Translations under genes and position numbers: made by a program
Notes under the pieces: model-generated
Databases searched by the model: none
Seen by the model: only the letters and a program-made list of their open reading frames with translations
What the model was told of the DNA's origin: nothing
From: Pseudomonadota bacterium
GTDB lineage: Bacteria > Pseudomonadota > Gammaproteobacteria > Burkholderiales > Burkholderiaceae_B
Assembly (NCBI GenBank): GCA_023387815.1
Contig: JAEWHK010000026.1
Coordinates: forward strand, 1-64,000
Length of the DNA stretch: 64,000 bases
Direction: 5' to 3'
Shown: one piece after another, positions 17,044 through 25,611 of the stretch
Numbering within the stretch: position 1 is the stretch's first letter
Layout: each line of letters opens with the position of its first letter

Positions 17044-17916
17044 TCAGGCTACAGCCTGACTGCTGTATGAGAGGCGAATGTAGATAGGTGCGTAGGGTTC
17101 GGCCTGAGTGATTTCCAGCAGCGTTTCACGCGCCAGTTCCAGCATGGCCAGAAAGTGGACAACCACGACAGCGGCCGGATCGCCCTCTTCCACCCGTTCC
17201 ATGAACAGGTCCCTGAACTCCATGAAGCGCACATCGGACAGGCGTCGCAGAATATGCGTCATATGATCCCGGACAGAAAGCTGCTCACGGGTAATGTGAT
17301 GGTGTGCATTCAGGCGCGCACGCTTCATGATATCAAGCCAGGCCTGACGCAGGTCCTCGGCATTGACTTCAGGCAGGGCACGCTCGGTACTCAGATCCAT
17401 GAAAGCGCGGGCACGATCAAAGTCGCGTCCCAGCTGTGGCAGCTGATCCAGTTTCTGTGCCGCCAGTTTCATCTGTTCATATTCGAGCAGACGACGAACC
17501 AGTTCGGCGCGTGGATCCTCTACTTCTTCACCCGTATCGGATTTCTTGACCGGCAGCAGCATCCGCGATTTGATCTCTATCAGCAATGCGGCCATCAGCA
17601 GATATTCGCCGGCCAGTTCCAGATTGTGCTGGCGGATCTGTTCTACGTAGTTCAGATACTGCTGAGTCACCTCTGCCATGGGGATGTCCAGCACATTGAA
17701 GTTCTGCTTGCGGATCAGATACAGCAACAGATCCAGCGGCCCCTCGAAGGCCTCCAGAAAGACTTCGAGCGCATCCGGCGGGATGTAAAGATCCTGAGGA
17801 ATATCGAACAGCGGCTCACCGTAGAGGCGAGCCAGCGCAACCGAATCGATGGTATCGGGTGTGGAATCGACTTCAGGAGAGACCAGCGCGTTCAGCTGGT
17901 CGGCAGGCACTGTCAT
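17044..17916 (-). CDS. scpA: Segregation and condensation protein A
   Basis: ScpA is the kleisin subunit of the SMC-ScpAB condensin. It shows the family pattern FEGPLDLLLYLIRKQNFNVLDI early, a central MAALLIEIKSRMLLP segment, and a C-terminal winged-helix region. The product is 290 aa with an N-terminal extension of about 50 residues before the core. Neither scpB nor smc is in the window. It starts 8 bp downstream of the DUF3460 gene and is followed closely by panC. Confidence 0.93.
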   Translation of the reverse strand: MTVPADQLNALVSPEVDSTPDTIDSVALARLYGEPLFDIPQDLYIPPDALEVFLEAFEGPLDLLLYLIRKQNFNVLDIPMAEVTQQYLNYVEQIRQHNLELAGEYLLMAALLIEIKSRMLLPVKKSDTGEEVEDPRAELVRRLLEYEQMKLAAQKLDQLPQLGRDFDRARAFMDLSTERALPEVNAEDLRQAWLDIMKRARLNAHHHITREQLSVRDHMTHILRRLSDVRFMEFRDLFMERVEEGDPAAVVVVHFLAMLELARETLLEITQAEPYAPIYIRLSYSSQAVA

Positions 17917-17924
17917 GCCGTGGT

Positions 17925-18116
17925 TCAGCTATTGTTCGAGTAAACGTAGGGCTTCTGGGGCACTTTGGCCTTTTTGAAGCCATCGAGCAGCTCGGCATCT
18001 ACGGTTTTGTCCCACAGAAGGCCGCGTCCCTGACGCTGACGTTCTTCGGTATCAGGATGCTCTGACTTGTACTGTTTGATGAATTTGGTGATATCAGATT
18101 CGAAATTTTCTGCCAT
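17925..18116 (-). CDS. DUF3460 family small protein
   Basis: This is a small soluble protein of 63 aa (MAENFESDITKFIKQYK...), charged throughout and ending VPQKPYVYSNNS. It matches the DUF3460 family of betaproteobacteria, which has no known function. I chose the ATG at 18114-18116 because the family starts MA-x-(Y/F)-ESD; an upstream in-frame extension has no support. It is the first gene of the scpA-panC operon, so a link with chromosome segregation is possible but unproven. Confidence 0.85.
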   Translation of the reverse strand: MAENFESDITKFIKQYKSEHPDTEERQRQGRGLLWDKTVDAELLDGFKKAKVPQKPYVYSNNS

Positions 18117-18308
18117 GATGCAATAACCATTGGTATTCGCGGCCTTCAATGACCGCCGGATGCCGCCATTTTACACTGAATCTGCCCCGACATGCCTGCC
18201 ATGGCCCCGCGTTCTGACCAGCCCTGTGTCGGCCCGCAAGGCCGGAAATCGGGCAGCAACGGATGATACCCTGTCCACCTCTGCCTGGCCTGACACGGAA
18301 TCGACCGG

Positions 18309-19049
18309 CTAATGCAGAATCTGCTCCAGAAAATGCCGGGTCCGTTCATGCTGCGGGTGGTCGAAGAAGGCGTCCGGCGTGTTCTGCTCCACAATACTGC
18401 CCTGATCCATAAAGACCACGCGATCGGCCACCTTGCGCGCAAATCCCATCTCGTGGGTCACGCAAAGCATAGTGACGCCCGACTCCTCGGCAAGCTGAAC
18501 CATCACATCCAGCACTTCCTTGACCATCTCGGGATCCAGCGCAGACGTCGGCTCATCAAACAGTAGAACCTTGGGATTCATGCACAGGGAACGGGCAATG
18601 GCCACCCGTTGCTGCTGGCCGCCGGAAAGCTGGCCGGGAAATTTGTTCGCCTGATCGGGTATGCGCACGCGTTCCAGATATTGCATGGCACGGGCCCGCG
18701 CCTCGGCCTCGGACTGTTTGAGCACCCAGACCGGACCCAGCGTCAGGTTTTCCAGCACCGTCAGATGAGGGAAAAGATTGAAATGCTGAAAGACCATACC
18801 AACGTTCTTGCGTACCTGTTCAATTTTCTTCAGGTTATCAGTCAGTTCAACGCCATCAACAACAATCGTGCCTTCCTGATGCGATTCGAGCGCGTTAAGA
18901 CAGCGGATCAGCGTGGATTTGCCCGAACCTGAGGGTCCGCAAATCACGATGCGCTCTCCCGCAGCCACATCCAGATTGATGTCGCGCAGGACATGAAACT
19001 GGTCGTACCACTTGTTTACGTTTTCCATATGGATAATGGGATCTGCCAC
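18309..19049 (-). CDS. aapP: Polar amino-acid ABC transporter ATP-binding protein
   Basis: This 246-aa ATPase energises amino-acid uptake. The Walker A motif GPSGSGKST is at residues 38-46. The signature LSGGQQQR, Walker B VLLFDEP and the H-loop THEM complete the set. It is closest to the GlnQ/AapP group. The start is GTG with GGAG six bases upstream. It lies 27 bp after the permease gene and is the last gene of the aapQMP operon. Confidence 0.92.
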   Translation of the reverse strand: MADPIIHMENVNKWYDQFHVLRDINLDVAAGERIVICGPSGSGKSTLIRCLNALESHQEGTIVVDGVELTDNLKKIEQVRKNVGMVFQHFNLFPHLTVLENLTLGPVWVLKQSEAEARARAMQYLERVRIPDQANKFPGQLSGGQQQRVAIARSLCMNPKVLLFDEPTSALDPEMVKEVLDVMVQLAEESGVTMLCVTHEMGFARKVADRVVFMDQGSIVEQNTPDAFFDHPQHERTRHFLEQILH

Positions 19050-19076
19050 AAATCGCTCCGTGTCTGGCTGATCTGA

Positions 19077-20306
19077 CTAACGCGGGTAACCCGTGTCCAT
19101 CCGGCTTTCCAGCCATTTGGCATATCGGGACATCGCGAAGCAGAAAATGAAATAAATCAGGGAGATGAACAAATAGGCCTCAATGCTGAAACCGCGCCAC
19201 AAGGGATCGGACAGAGAAGCCTTGGCCGACAGCGTCAGATCATAAATGCCGATGACAACGACCAGAGACGTGTCCTTGAACAGGGATATGAAAATGCTGA
19301 CCAGCGGCGGGATCACGATTTTAAGAGCCTGCGGCAAAACAATCTTGCGCATGGTCTGCCAGTAATTCAGCCCAATGGACTGCGCGCCTTCCACCTGCCC
19401 GCGGGGAATGGCCTGCAACCCGCCCCTGACTGTTTCTGCAATGTAGGCAGCGGCGAACATAATAATGGCAATCTGTGCGCGCAGCAGCTTGTCAAAAGAG
19501 ACGCCTTCCGGAAGAAACAGGGGCAGCATGACCGATGACATAAAGAGCAGACTGATCAGCGGAATGCCGCGGATGATTTCAATATAAACGACACTGAGTG
19601 CCTTGATGACGGGCATGTGGGAACGCCTGCCCAGGGCCAGAATCACGCCTATGGGGAACGCAAAGGCAATGCCGAAGGTCGACAGAATCAGGGTGAGCGG
19701 CAGGCCACCCCAGCGCGTATTCTCGACATAAGTGAGCCCGCCGAAACCACCCCACATCAGCCAGGCGACCAGCGCCAGTCCGATCACCCAGATCGCGATA
19801 AGTCTGGTACTCCAGAAACGGCGAATCGCGCTGCAGATGATGACAGCCAGCAGTACCAGCGTGGCCAGCAGCGGTCGCCACTGCTCATCATAAGGATAGG
19901 TTCCGAAGAGGATCAGACGATACTTCTCGCGAATAAATGCCCAGCATGCGCCTCCCGGACCGGCACGACATTCCTGGGCATTATTGGCGGTGAAATTGGC
20001 CTTGATGAGCGCCCATTCGATGAGCGGGGGCAGCCCCATCAGCAACAGCCACACCAGAAGGATGGTAATCAGAATATTGAGCGGAGACGAAAAGAGCCGT
20101 TGTCTGATCCAGCCCGCTGCCCCTCGCGATCCTGCGGGCGGTGGCGAGGCAGGGACAATGCCGGCTGCATCCAGGTTGCCGGCGCTCATGGCGGAAAGTA
20201 CCATGTTCTCGGGCGCGTCTTTGCCGACCTCAACCTCTGATCTGACTGCAGCGTGCTTCTTGCCAGCACCCGAAGGCGAATGTGATGGTCTGCTGCTCAT
20301 GGTCAT
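19077..20306 (-). CDS. aapM: General L-amino-acid ABC transporter permease AapM
   Basis: This 409-aa inner-membrane permease is of the HisM/AapM type. A long N-terminal region includes a cytoplasmic stretch of about 80 residues and extra membrane segments (LNILITILLVWLLLMG) not found in short permeases. The C-terminal core has the amino-acid permease EAA loop (GAQSIGLNYWQTMRKIVLPQAL). Its start overlaps the aapQ stop by four bases. An alternative start, MSSRPSH, lies two codons downstream. Confidence 0.92.
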   Translation of the reverse strand: MTMSSRPSHSPSGAGKKHAAVRSEVEVGKDAPENMVLSAMSAGNLDAAGIVPASPPPAGSRGAAGWIRQRLFSSPLNILITILLVWLLLMGLPPLIEWALIKANFTANNAQECRAGPGGACWAFIREKYRLILFGTYPYDEQWRPLLATLVLLAVIICSAIRRFWSTRLIAIWVIGLALVAWLMWGGFGGLTYVENTRWGGLPLTLILSTFGIAFAFPIGVILALGRRSHMPVIKALSVVYIEIIRGIPLISLLFMSSVMLPLFLPEGVSFDKLLRAQIAIIMFAAAYIAETVRGGLQAIPRGQVEGAQSIGLNYWQTMRKIVLPQALKIVIPPLVSIFISLFKDTSLVVVIGIYDLTLSAKASLSDPLWRGFSIEAYLFISLIYFIFCFAMSRYAKWLESRMDTGYPR

Positions 20307-21475
20307 CGCTCCACCAGCGCAATGCGCCGGTTGTACCAGTTCATGAACAGGGAAATGGACAGGCTGACAGTCAGATAGGCAGCCATCACGATCAGGATGC
20401 CTTCAATGGCCTGTCCCGTCTGATTCAGCACGGTATTGATGACCGATACGATATCGGGATAACCGATGGCAACGGCAAGCGAGCTGTTCTTCATCAGGTT
20501 CAGATAGGTACTGGTCAGCGGCGGAATCATGATACGCAGTGCCTGCGGCAGAATAACCAGTCGCAAGGTACGCCTCCGACTCAGGCCAATGGAGCCGGCT
20601 GCCTCCCATTGTCCGCGCGCAACGGCCTGTATGCCGGAACGCACAATCTCGGCCACGAAGGCAGAGGTATAAATCACCAGACCGCAGAGCAAGGCCGTCA
20701 GCTCAGGCGAGATGCTGGCGCCCCCGGCAAAATTGAAACCCTTGAGTGCCGGAATGCTGAAACTGATCTGTGCGCCGCTCAGGAAATAGCCGATCAGCGG
20801 CAGGCAGATAAAAAGCCCCAGCGCGACCGGCCAGAGCGCGCGCTGCACACCGGTACGTATCTGTTCGCGGCGCAGATAACGCGCCCACAGTAACGCCAGA
20901 ACCAGAGCCAGCACGGCAGCACCGGCTATCCAGGCCAGGCTGTCTCCTTCGACCAGAGGAAAACGCAGGCCGCGATTGGACAGGAACACGCCCGGCAAGG
21001 GATGGGCGGCCTGACGCGGGCCGGGCAGCGCCTCCACGATCAGGGCGTACCAGAAGAAGAGCTGGATCAGCAGAGGCACATTGCGCAGCACTTCAACGTA
21101 AATTGCCGACAGTCTGGCAATCAGCCAGTTTCGCGACAAACGGGCAATGCCGATGATGACGCCCAGCAACGTGGCCAGCACAATACCCGCCAGCGACACA
21201 TAAAGCGTATTGAGCAGGCCAACCAGAATTGCCCGGCGGTAAGTGTCAGCCGGAGAATAGGCAATCAGTGACTCACCAATGGCAAAACCCGCCTCGCGGT
21301 CGAGAAAGTCGAAGCCACTGCGAATATTGCGCACTTCCAGATTGTGCATGGTATTGGACACCAGATACCAGGCACCGGCAGCAACGAGCGCCAGCACAAC
21401 AATCTGGTAGACAATGGCACGAAACGTCGGATCGTTCCAGGAAAAAGAAGGCCCTTTGGCTTTGTTTCTCTTCAT
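20303..21475 (-). CDS. aapQ: General L-amino-acid ABC transporter permease AapQ
   Basis: This is the partner permease of AapM, about 390 aa from the ATG at 21475. The EAA loop AAGSIGLSRRRTLRLVILPQAL is near the C-terminus. The long central insertion between membrane segments is typical of AapQ. The upstream frame stays open to 21580, but MKRNKAKGPSFSW fits the family N-terminus best. It is the first gene of the operon. In Rhizobium the binding-protein gene aapJ precedes aapQ; here the next gene upstream is the divergent ftsE. Confidence 0.9.
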   Translation of the reverse strand: MKRNKAKGPSFSWNDPTFRAIVYQIVVLALVAAGAWYLVSNTMHNLEVRNIRSGFDFLDREAGFAIGESLIAYSPADTYRRAILVGLLNTLYVSLAGIVLATLLGVIIGIARLSRNWLIARLSAIYVEVLRNVPLLIQLFFWYALIVEALPGPRQAAHPLPGVFLSNRGLRFPLVEGDSLAWIAGAAVLALVLALLWARYLRREQIRTGVQRALWPVALGLFICLPLIGYFLSGAQISFSIPALKGFNFAGGASISPELTALLCGLVIYTSAFVAEIVRSGIQAVARGQWEAAGSIGLSRRRTLRLVILPQALRIMIPPLTSTYLNLMKNSSLAVAIGYPDIVSVINTVLNQTGQAIEGILIVMAAYLTVSLSISLFMNWYNRRIALVER

Positions 21476-21709
21476 GACGTAAAGAATATCATCATTAGGG
21501 CGGGCCATCCCCCATTTCGGGAACGCCTGACAGTTGATAAAAGGGTCAGCCTGTCCATGCCCGGGAGCGACGGTGCCCACGCCTGCACCTCGCGCGAATG
21601 CAGGCCGTATTCTGGCGCATCCATTCGCGCCATCACAATCGTAAATACCCTAATCCATGTGCATTTCCTCTAAAATGTGCATCAACAAAACCGTTATATC
21701 CGGATGCTC

Positions 21710-22378
21710 ATGATTCAATTTCAGCATGTCTTCAAGTCCTACGGACAGGGCGCCAATATCCTGGCTGATATCAATTTCAATATCACGCCCGGCGAATTTG
21801 TCTTTGTTTCCGGGCCGTCCGGGGCAGGCAAATCCACCCTGCTCAAACTGATCGGCGGACTCGAAGCCCCCACGCGCGGCTCTGTCATTGTCAAGGGCAA
21901 GCACATGGATCAGATCAGCAGCCGCGCCAGACCCTATCTTCGCCGTGCCGTCGGCGTTATCCTGCAGAACATGCACCTGCTGTATGACCGCAGCGCATTC
22001 GAAAACGTCATGCTGCCGCTGGCTGTCATGGGCCTGAGCTCTGACAAGGCGGCGGCGCGTGCGCGAGCCGCAATAGAAAAAGTAGGCCTCTCAGGCAAGG
22101 AAAAGCTCAATCCCATTGCCCTGTCGGGCGGAGAACAGCAGCGCCTGGCCATTGCGCGCGCCATTGTCAATAAACCGGCCATTCTGATTGCCGATGAACC
22201 TACAGCCAACCTGGATCAGGCCAGTGCGCAAAAAATCCTGGAAGTTTTCCGGGACTTCAACCGGGTTGGTGTAACAACCCTGATTGCCTCGCATGACCTG
22301 GACCTGCTGCGTCGCCACGCCAACCGTACACTGCTGATCGAACCCGGTCGCTTCACCGATCTGGGGAAAAACGCATGA
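21710..22378 (+). CDS. ftsE: Cell division ATP-binding protein FtsE
   Basis: FtsE with FtsX forms an ABC-type complex that activates septal peptidoglycan hydrolases at the division site. The Walker A motif GPSGAGKST is at residues 35-43, the signature is LSGGEQQR, and Walker B is AILIADEP. From the ATG at 21710 the product is 222 aa, exactly the E. coli length; the frame is open to 21677 but MIQFQHVFKSYG is the family start. It overlaps ftsX by four bases. Confidence 0.94.
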   Translation: MIQFQHVFKSYGQGANILADINFNITPGEFVFVSGPSGAGKSTLLKLIGGLEAPTRGSVIVKGKHMDQISSRARPYLRRAVGVILQNMHLLYDRSAFENVMLPLAVMGLSSDKAAARARAAIEKVGLSGKEKLNPIALSGGEQQRLAIARAIVNKPAILIADEPTANLDQASAQKILEVFRDFNRVGVTTLIASHDLDLLRRHANRTLLIEPGRFTDLGKNA

Positions 22379-23283
22379 GAACCTGGATAAGACACCATTT
22401 TTACGCCATGCACATCGCCATTCGGCGACTGCTGTCCACGCCCTTTTCTTCACTGACCAATATCGTGGTCATTGCGCTGGTGCTTGCCCTGCCATTGCTG
22501 GCCAGTTCCATTCTGGTATCCATGGAACCGGTAGCGCGCAACGTGTCGGTCAATCCTGCCATTACACTGTTTATGAAAGGCGATGTCCCGCTGGACGAGA
22601 CGCGAGAAGTGGGTGAAAAACTGCAGCAGGAGAACAGCGCTTATATCGAAAAGCTGGAAGTGGTGGACAAGAACGAAGCGCTGGCCGGGCTGCGCGCCTC
22701 GGAATCATGGTCGAATGCACTGAAAGTACTGCCACGCAATCCATTGCCCAATTCGATTATCGTCACCATCAAGGATGTGGATGATCAGGCAGGCAAGGCG
22801 CAGGAACTGGCCCAGGCCTGGAGCCAGCTGGACAATGTGGATACGGTTCAGTTCGATAGCGCCTGGGTGCAGAAACTGGACGCCATCCTGTCGTTCACTC
22901 GCGGTGTTCTGTTGCTGCTGGCAATCGGGGTGGCTGTCGTTGTGGTCGGTACCGTTTTCAATACCGTGCGCATGCAGGCGCTGGTGCAGCGGGAAGAAAT
23001 TGCCGTTGCCCGCCTGGTGGGCGCAACCGAATCGTTTGTGCGCCGTCCGTTCCTTTATCTGGGCGCGCTTACTGGCATGGCCGCCGGCGTGCTGTCCATC
23101 CTGCTGACAACCTTCGGGCTGGGTTCACTCAATGGCGCCATCGCCAGACTGTCCGAGAGTTACGGAACCGATTTTGTGATCCGCCTGCCCGATGTAACGT
23201 GGCTGCTTACTGCCATTGTTCTTGTGATGCTGGTGGCTGCCCTGGCAGCCCAATGGTCCATGACCCGACACTCGCGCTTCTGA
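22375..23283 (+). CDS. ftsX: Cell division protein FtsX
   Basis: FtsX is the four-helix membrane partner of FtsE, with a periplasmic domain between TM1 and TM2 that binds hydrolase regulators. The 302-aa product shows TM1 (NIVVIALVLALPLLASSILV), a periplasmic domain, then three C-terminal segments. The motif NTVRMQALVQREEIAVARLVGA marks the FtsX/MacB-type cytoplasmic loop. It starts within the ftsE stop, and mutY begins three bases after its end. Confidence 0.93.
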   Translation: MRTWIRHHFYAMHIAIRRLLSTPFSSLTNIVVIALVLALPLLASSILVSMEPVARNVSVNPAITLFMKGDVPLDETREVGEKLQQENSAYIEKLEVVDKNEALAGLRASESWSNALKVLPRNPLPNSIIVTIKDVDDQAGKAQELAQAWSQLDNVDTVQFDSAWVQKLDAILSFTRGVLLLLAIGVAVVVVGTVFNTVRMQALVQREEIAVARLVGATESFVRRPFLYLGALTGMAAGVLSILLTTFGLGSLNGAIARLSESYGTDFVIRLPDVTWLLTAIVLVMLVAALAAQWSMTRHSRF

Positions 23284-23286
23284 TTC

Positions 23287-24441
23287 ATGACTTTTGCCGA
23301 AAAAGTCATAAACTGGCAGCGTGAGCGAGGCAGGCATGGACTGCCCTGGCAGCAAAGCCGCGACCCGTATCGCGTCTGGCTCTCGGAGATCATGCTGCAG
23401 CAGACGCAGGTCGCCACCGTTATTCCGTACTACACGCGTTTCCTGTCCCGTTTTCCAACCCTTGCGGCGCTGGCCGAGGCCGATCAGGCGCAGGTCATGC
23501 CTTATTGGGCAGGGCTGGGCTATTACGCGCGCGCCCGCAATCTGCACCGCTGTGCACAGACCATCGCCAAAGACTGGGACGGGCACTTTCCGGAAAGCGC
23601 CGATGATATCGCCAGCCTGCCAGGCATCGGGCCCTCCACCGCCAACGCCATTGCCGCCTTTTCCTTCAATGCACGTCGACCCATCCTGGATGGCAACGTC
23701 AAGCGTGTTTTCAGTCGCTATTACGGCATAGAAGGGGACGTGCAGAAAAAAGCAACAGAGAACCGGCTCTGGGAACTGGCCTGGCAGCATCTGGAAGCGG
23801 CGCCTGATCATCTTGATATGGCCGCCTACACGCAGGGGCTGATGGATCTGGGGGCGACGGTATGCACGCGAGGCAAGCCGGCCTGTGACGTCTGTCCGCT
23901 GGCAAGCGACTGCGTTGCGCGACGCGAAGGCCGGCAGGCCGAATTGCCTTCCCCACGTGTACGCAAGGCCGTGCCACAGCGCACAGTCTGTGTATTGATT
24001 CTGGAGCACAAGGCCAGGGTATTGATGTATCGGCGTGAAGACAAGGGCATATGGGGCGGCCTGCTTACCCTGCCGGAGTTTGCCGACAGGAACGCCTGTA
24101 CGACCTATCTACAGGCGACCATGGGGTCAGGCGTCACGGTGCAGTCGCTGGCCCCATTTGAACATGTCTTTACGCACTTTCGGCTGCATATTCAGCCTGT
24201 TGTGGTGCACGCCGACAAGTTGCCTGAACGACTGCCGGATTCCGACAGTGGAGTCACCAGGCGAGCGTCCGGGTCAAAAAGTGGAGTGACGGAACAACTG
24301 GCTGATGCCAATAACGGCGTTGATGAGCGGTGGCAGTGGATTCCTGTAGCCATGCTTGGCGAAGCCGCCCTGCCCGCCCCATTGCGCACGCTGCTGACGG
24401 GCTATTTTGCCATCGACGCCCAGGCACCTCAGCTTTTTTGA
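23287..24441 (+). CDS. mutY: Adenine DNA glycosylase
   Basis: MutY removes adenine mispaired with 8-oxoguanine. Catalytic Glu34 (SEIMLQQTQV), the helix-hairpin-helix LPGIGPSTAN, Asp135 (PILDGNV) and the 4Fe-4S cysteines C193, C200, C203 and C209 are all present. The C-terminal Nudix-like domain that recognises 8-oxoG begins near residue 230. Within it is an unusual low-complexity insertion of about 30 residues (from about residue 317) containing two SGVT units. With mutT at 1.2 kb, two of the three GO-system genes are in this window. Confidence 0.94.
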   Translation: MTFAEKVINWQRERGRHGLPWQQSRDPYRVWLSEIMLQQTQVATVIPYYTRFLSRFPTLAALAEADQAQVMPYWAGLGYYARARNLHRCAQTIAKDWDGHFPESADDIASLPGIGPSTANAIAAFSFNARRPILDGNVKRVFSRYYGIEGDVQKKATENRLWELAWQHLEAAPDHLDMAAYTQGLMDLGATVCTRGKPACDVCPLASDCVARREGRQAELPSPRVRKAVPQRTVCVLILEHKARVLMYRREDKGIWGGLLTLPEFADRNACTTYLQATMGSGVTVQSLAPFEHVFTHFRLHIQPVVVHADKLPERLPDSDSGVTRRASGSKSGVTEQLADANNGVDERWQWIPVAMLGEAALPAPLRTLLTGYFAIDAQAPQLF

Positions 24442-24456
24442 GGGAAGTACCCGCGT

Positions 24457-25611
24457 CTATTGTTCCGCGTTCGCCGACTTGCGGCTGGGCACGTAATTGG
24501 AAATACTCATCAACAGACCGCAGGCGAAGCCCAGCGTCACCAGTGCCGTACCGCCGTAACTCATGAATGGCAGCGGTACGCCCACCACTGGCAAAATGCC
24601 CATCACCATTCCCATATTCACGAAAACGTACATGAACAGCATCATGGTCATGGCGCCTGCCAGCAGCCGTCCGAACTGCGTGCGGGCGCGCACTGTAATC
24701 AGAAAGCCGCGCAGCAACAGCAGGGTGTAGAGCAACAGCAGCATCACGCCGCCATAAAGCCCGAATTCCTCAGCAAAAACAGCGAAAATGAAGTCCGTCG
24801 TACGCTCCGGGATGAAATCCAGGTGCGTCTGCGTTCCCAGCATATAGCCCTTGCCGTACAGCCCGCCGGACCCGATAGCAATCATTCCCTGAATGGTATG
24901 AAACCCCTTGCCCAGCGGGTCACTGCCCGGATCAAGCAGGGTGCAGACGCGATGCTTCTGATATTCATGCAGAATGACCCAGTCAAAATCAGGCCCGCAT
25001 AAAACCGATTCGTAATGCAGAATCAGCAGAATCGAAACTGCACCGATGATGAATACCGGCAAAATCAGCTTGAATGACAGCCCGGCAAAATAAATAATGA
25101 AGAAACCGGTACTCAGCACCAGCAGGCCGGTACCCAGATCGGGCTGGCGGATAATCAGGATGAATGGCACCAGCAGCAAAATGGCCGCGAACAGAAAATC
25201 GATAATTCTCAGCGCCGAACGGTGCTTGTCAAAATACCAGGCCAGCATCAGCGGCACGATGATTTTCATCATCTCGGAAGGCTGAATGACCGTGACACCG
25301 ATATTGAGCCAGCGCGTTGCACCTTTGTTGGTGATGCCTACCAGCAGAACCGCGATCAGCAGCAGAACGCCGACAACATAGAGCGGAATGGCAAACTTCA
25401 TGATGCGTGATGGAGGAATCATGGCCACCGCCCACATCACAAAGAAAGCCAGCAGGAAATTGCGGGCCTGACTGGCAAATCGCCAGTCGGTACCGCCGAC
25501 CGCAGAATGCATCACAGTCATGCCAAGAATGCAGAAGATCACCAGGATGAACAGCAGCGGCCAGTCAAACGCACGAAACGCCCGCAGAATCCAGTCCATG
25601 AGTTTATTCAT
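24457..25611 (-). CDS. rodA: Rod-shape SEDS glycosyltransferase RodA
   Basis: RodA polymerises glycan strands during cell elongation together with PBP2. The 384-aa polytopic protein carries SEDS-family motifs: QPDLGTGLLVLSTG, FIPERTTDFIFAVFAEEFG and PFMSYGG. The start is taken as ATG at 25611 (MNKLMDWIL), with AGGGG seven bases upstream; it overlaps the mrdA stop by eight bases. It is the last gene of the elongasome operon and converges on mutY, only 15 bp away. Confidence 0.93.
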   Translation of the reverse strand: MNKLMDWILRAFRAFDWPLLFILVIFCILGMTVMHSAVGGTDWRFASQARNFLLAFFVMWAVAMIPPSRIMKFAIPLYVVGVLLLIAVLLVGITNKGATRWLNIGVTVIQPSEMMKIIVPLMLAWYFDKHRSALRIIDFLFAAILLLVPFILIIRQPDLGTGLLVLSTGFFIIYFAGLSFKLILPVFIIGAVSILLILHYESVLCGPDFDWVILHEYQKHRVCTLLDPGSDPLGKGFHTIQGMIAIGSGGLYGKGYMLGTQTHLDFIPERTTDFIFAVFAEEFGLYGGVMLLLLYTLLLLRGFLITVRARTQFGRLLAGAMTMMLFMYVFVNMGMVMGILPVVGVPLPFMSYGGTALVTLGFACGLLMSISNYVPSRKSANAEQ

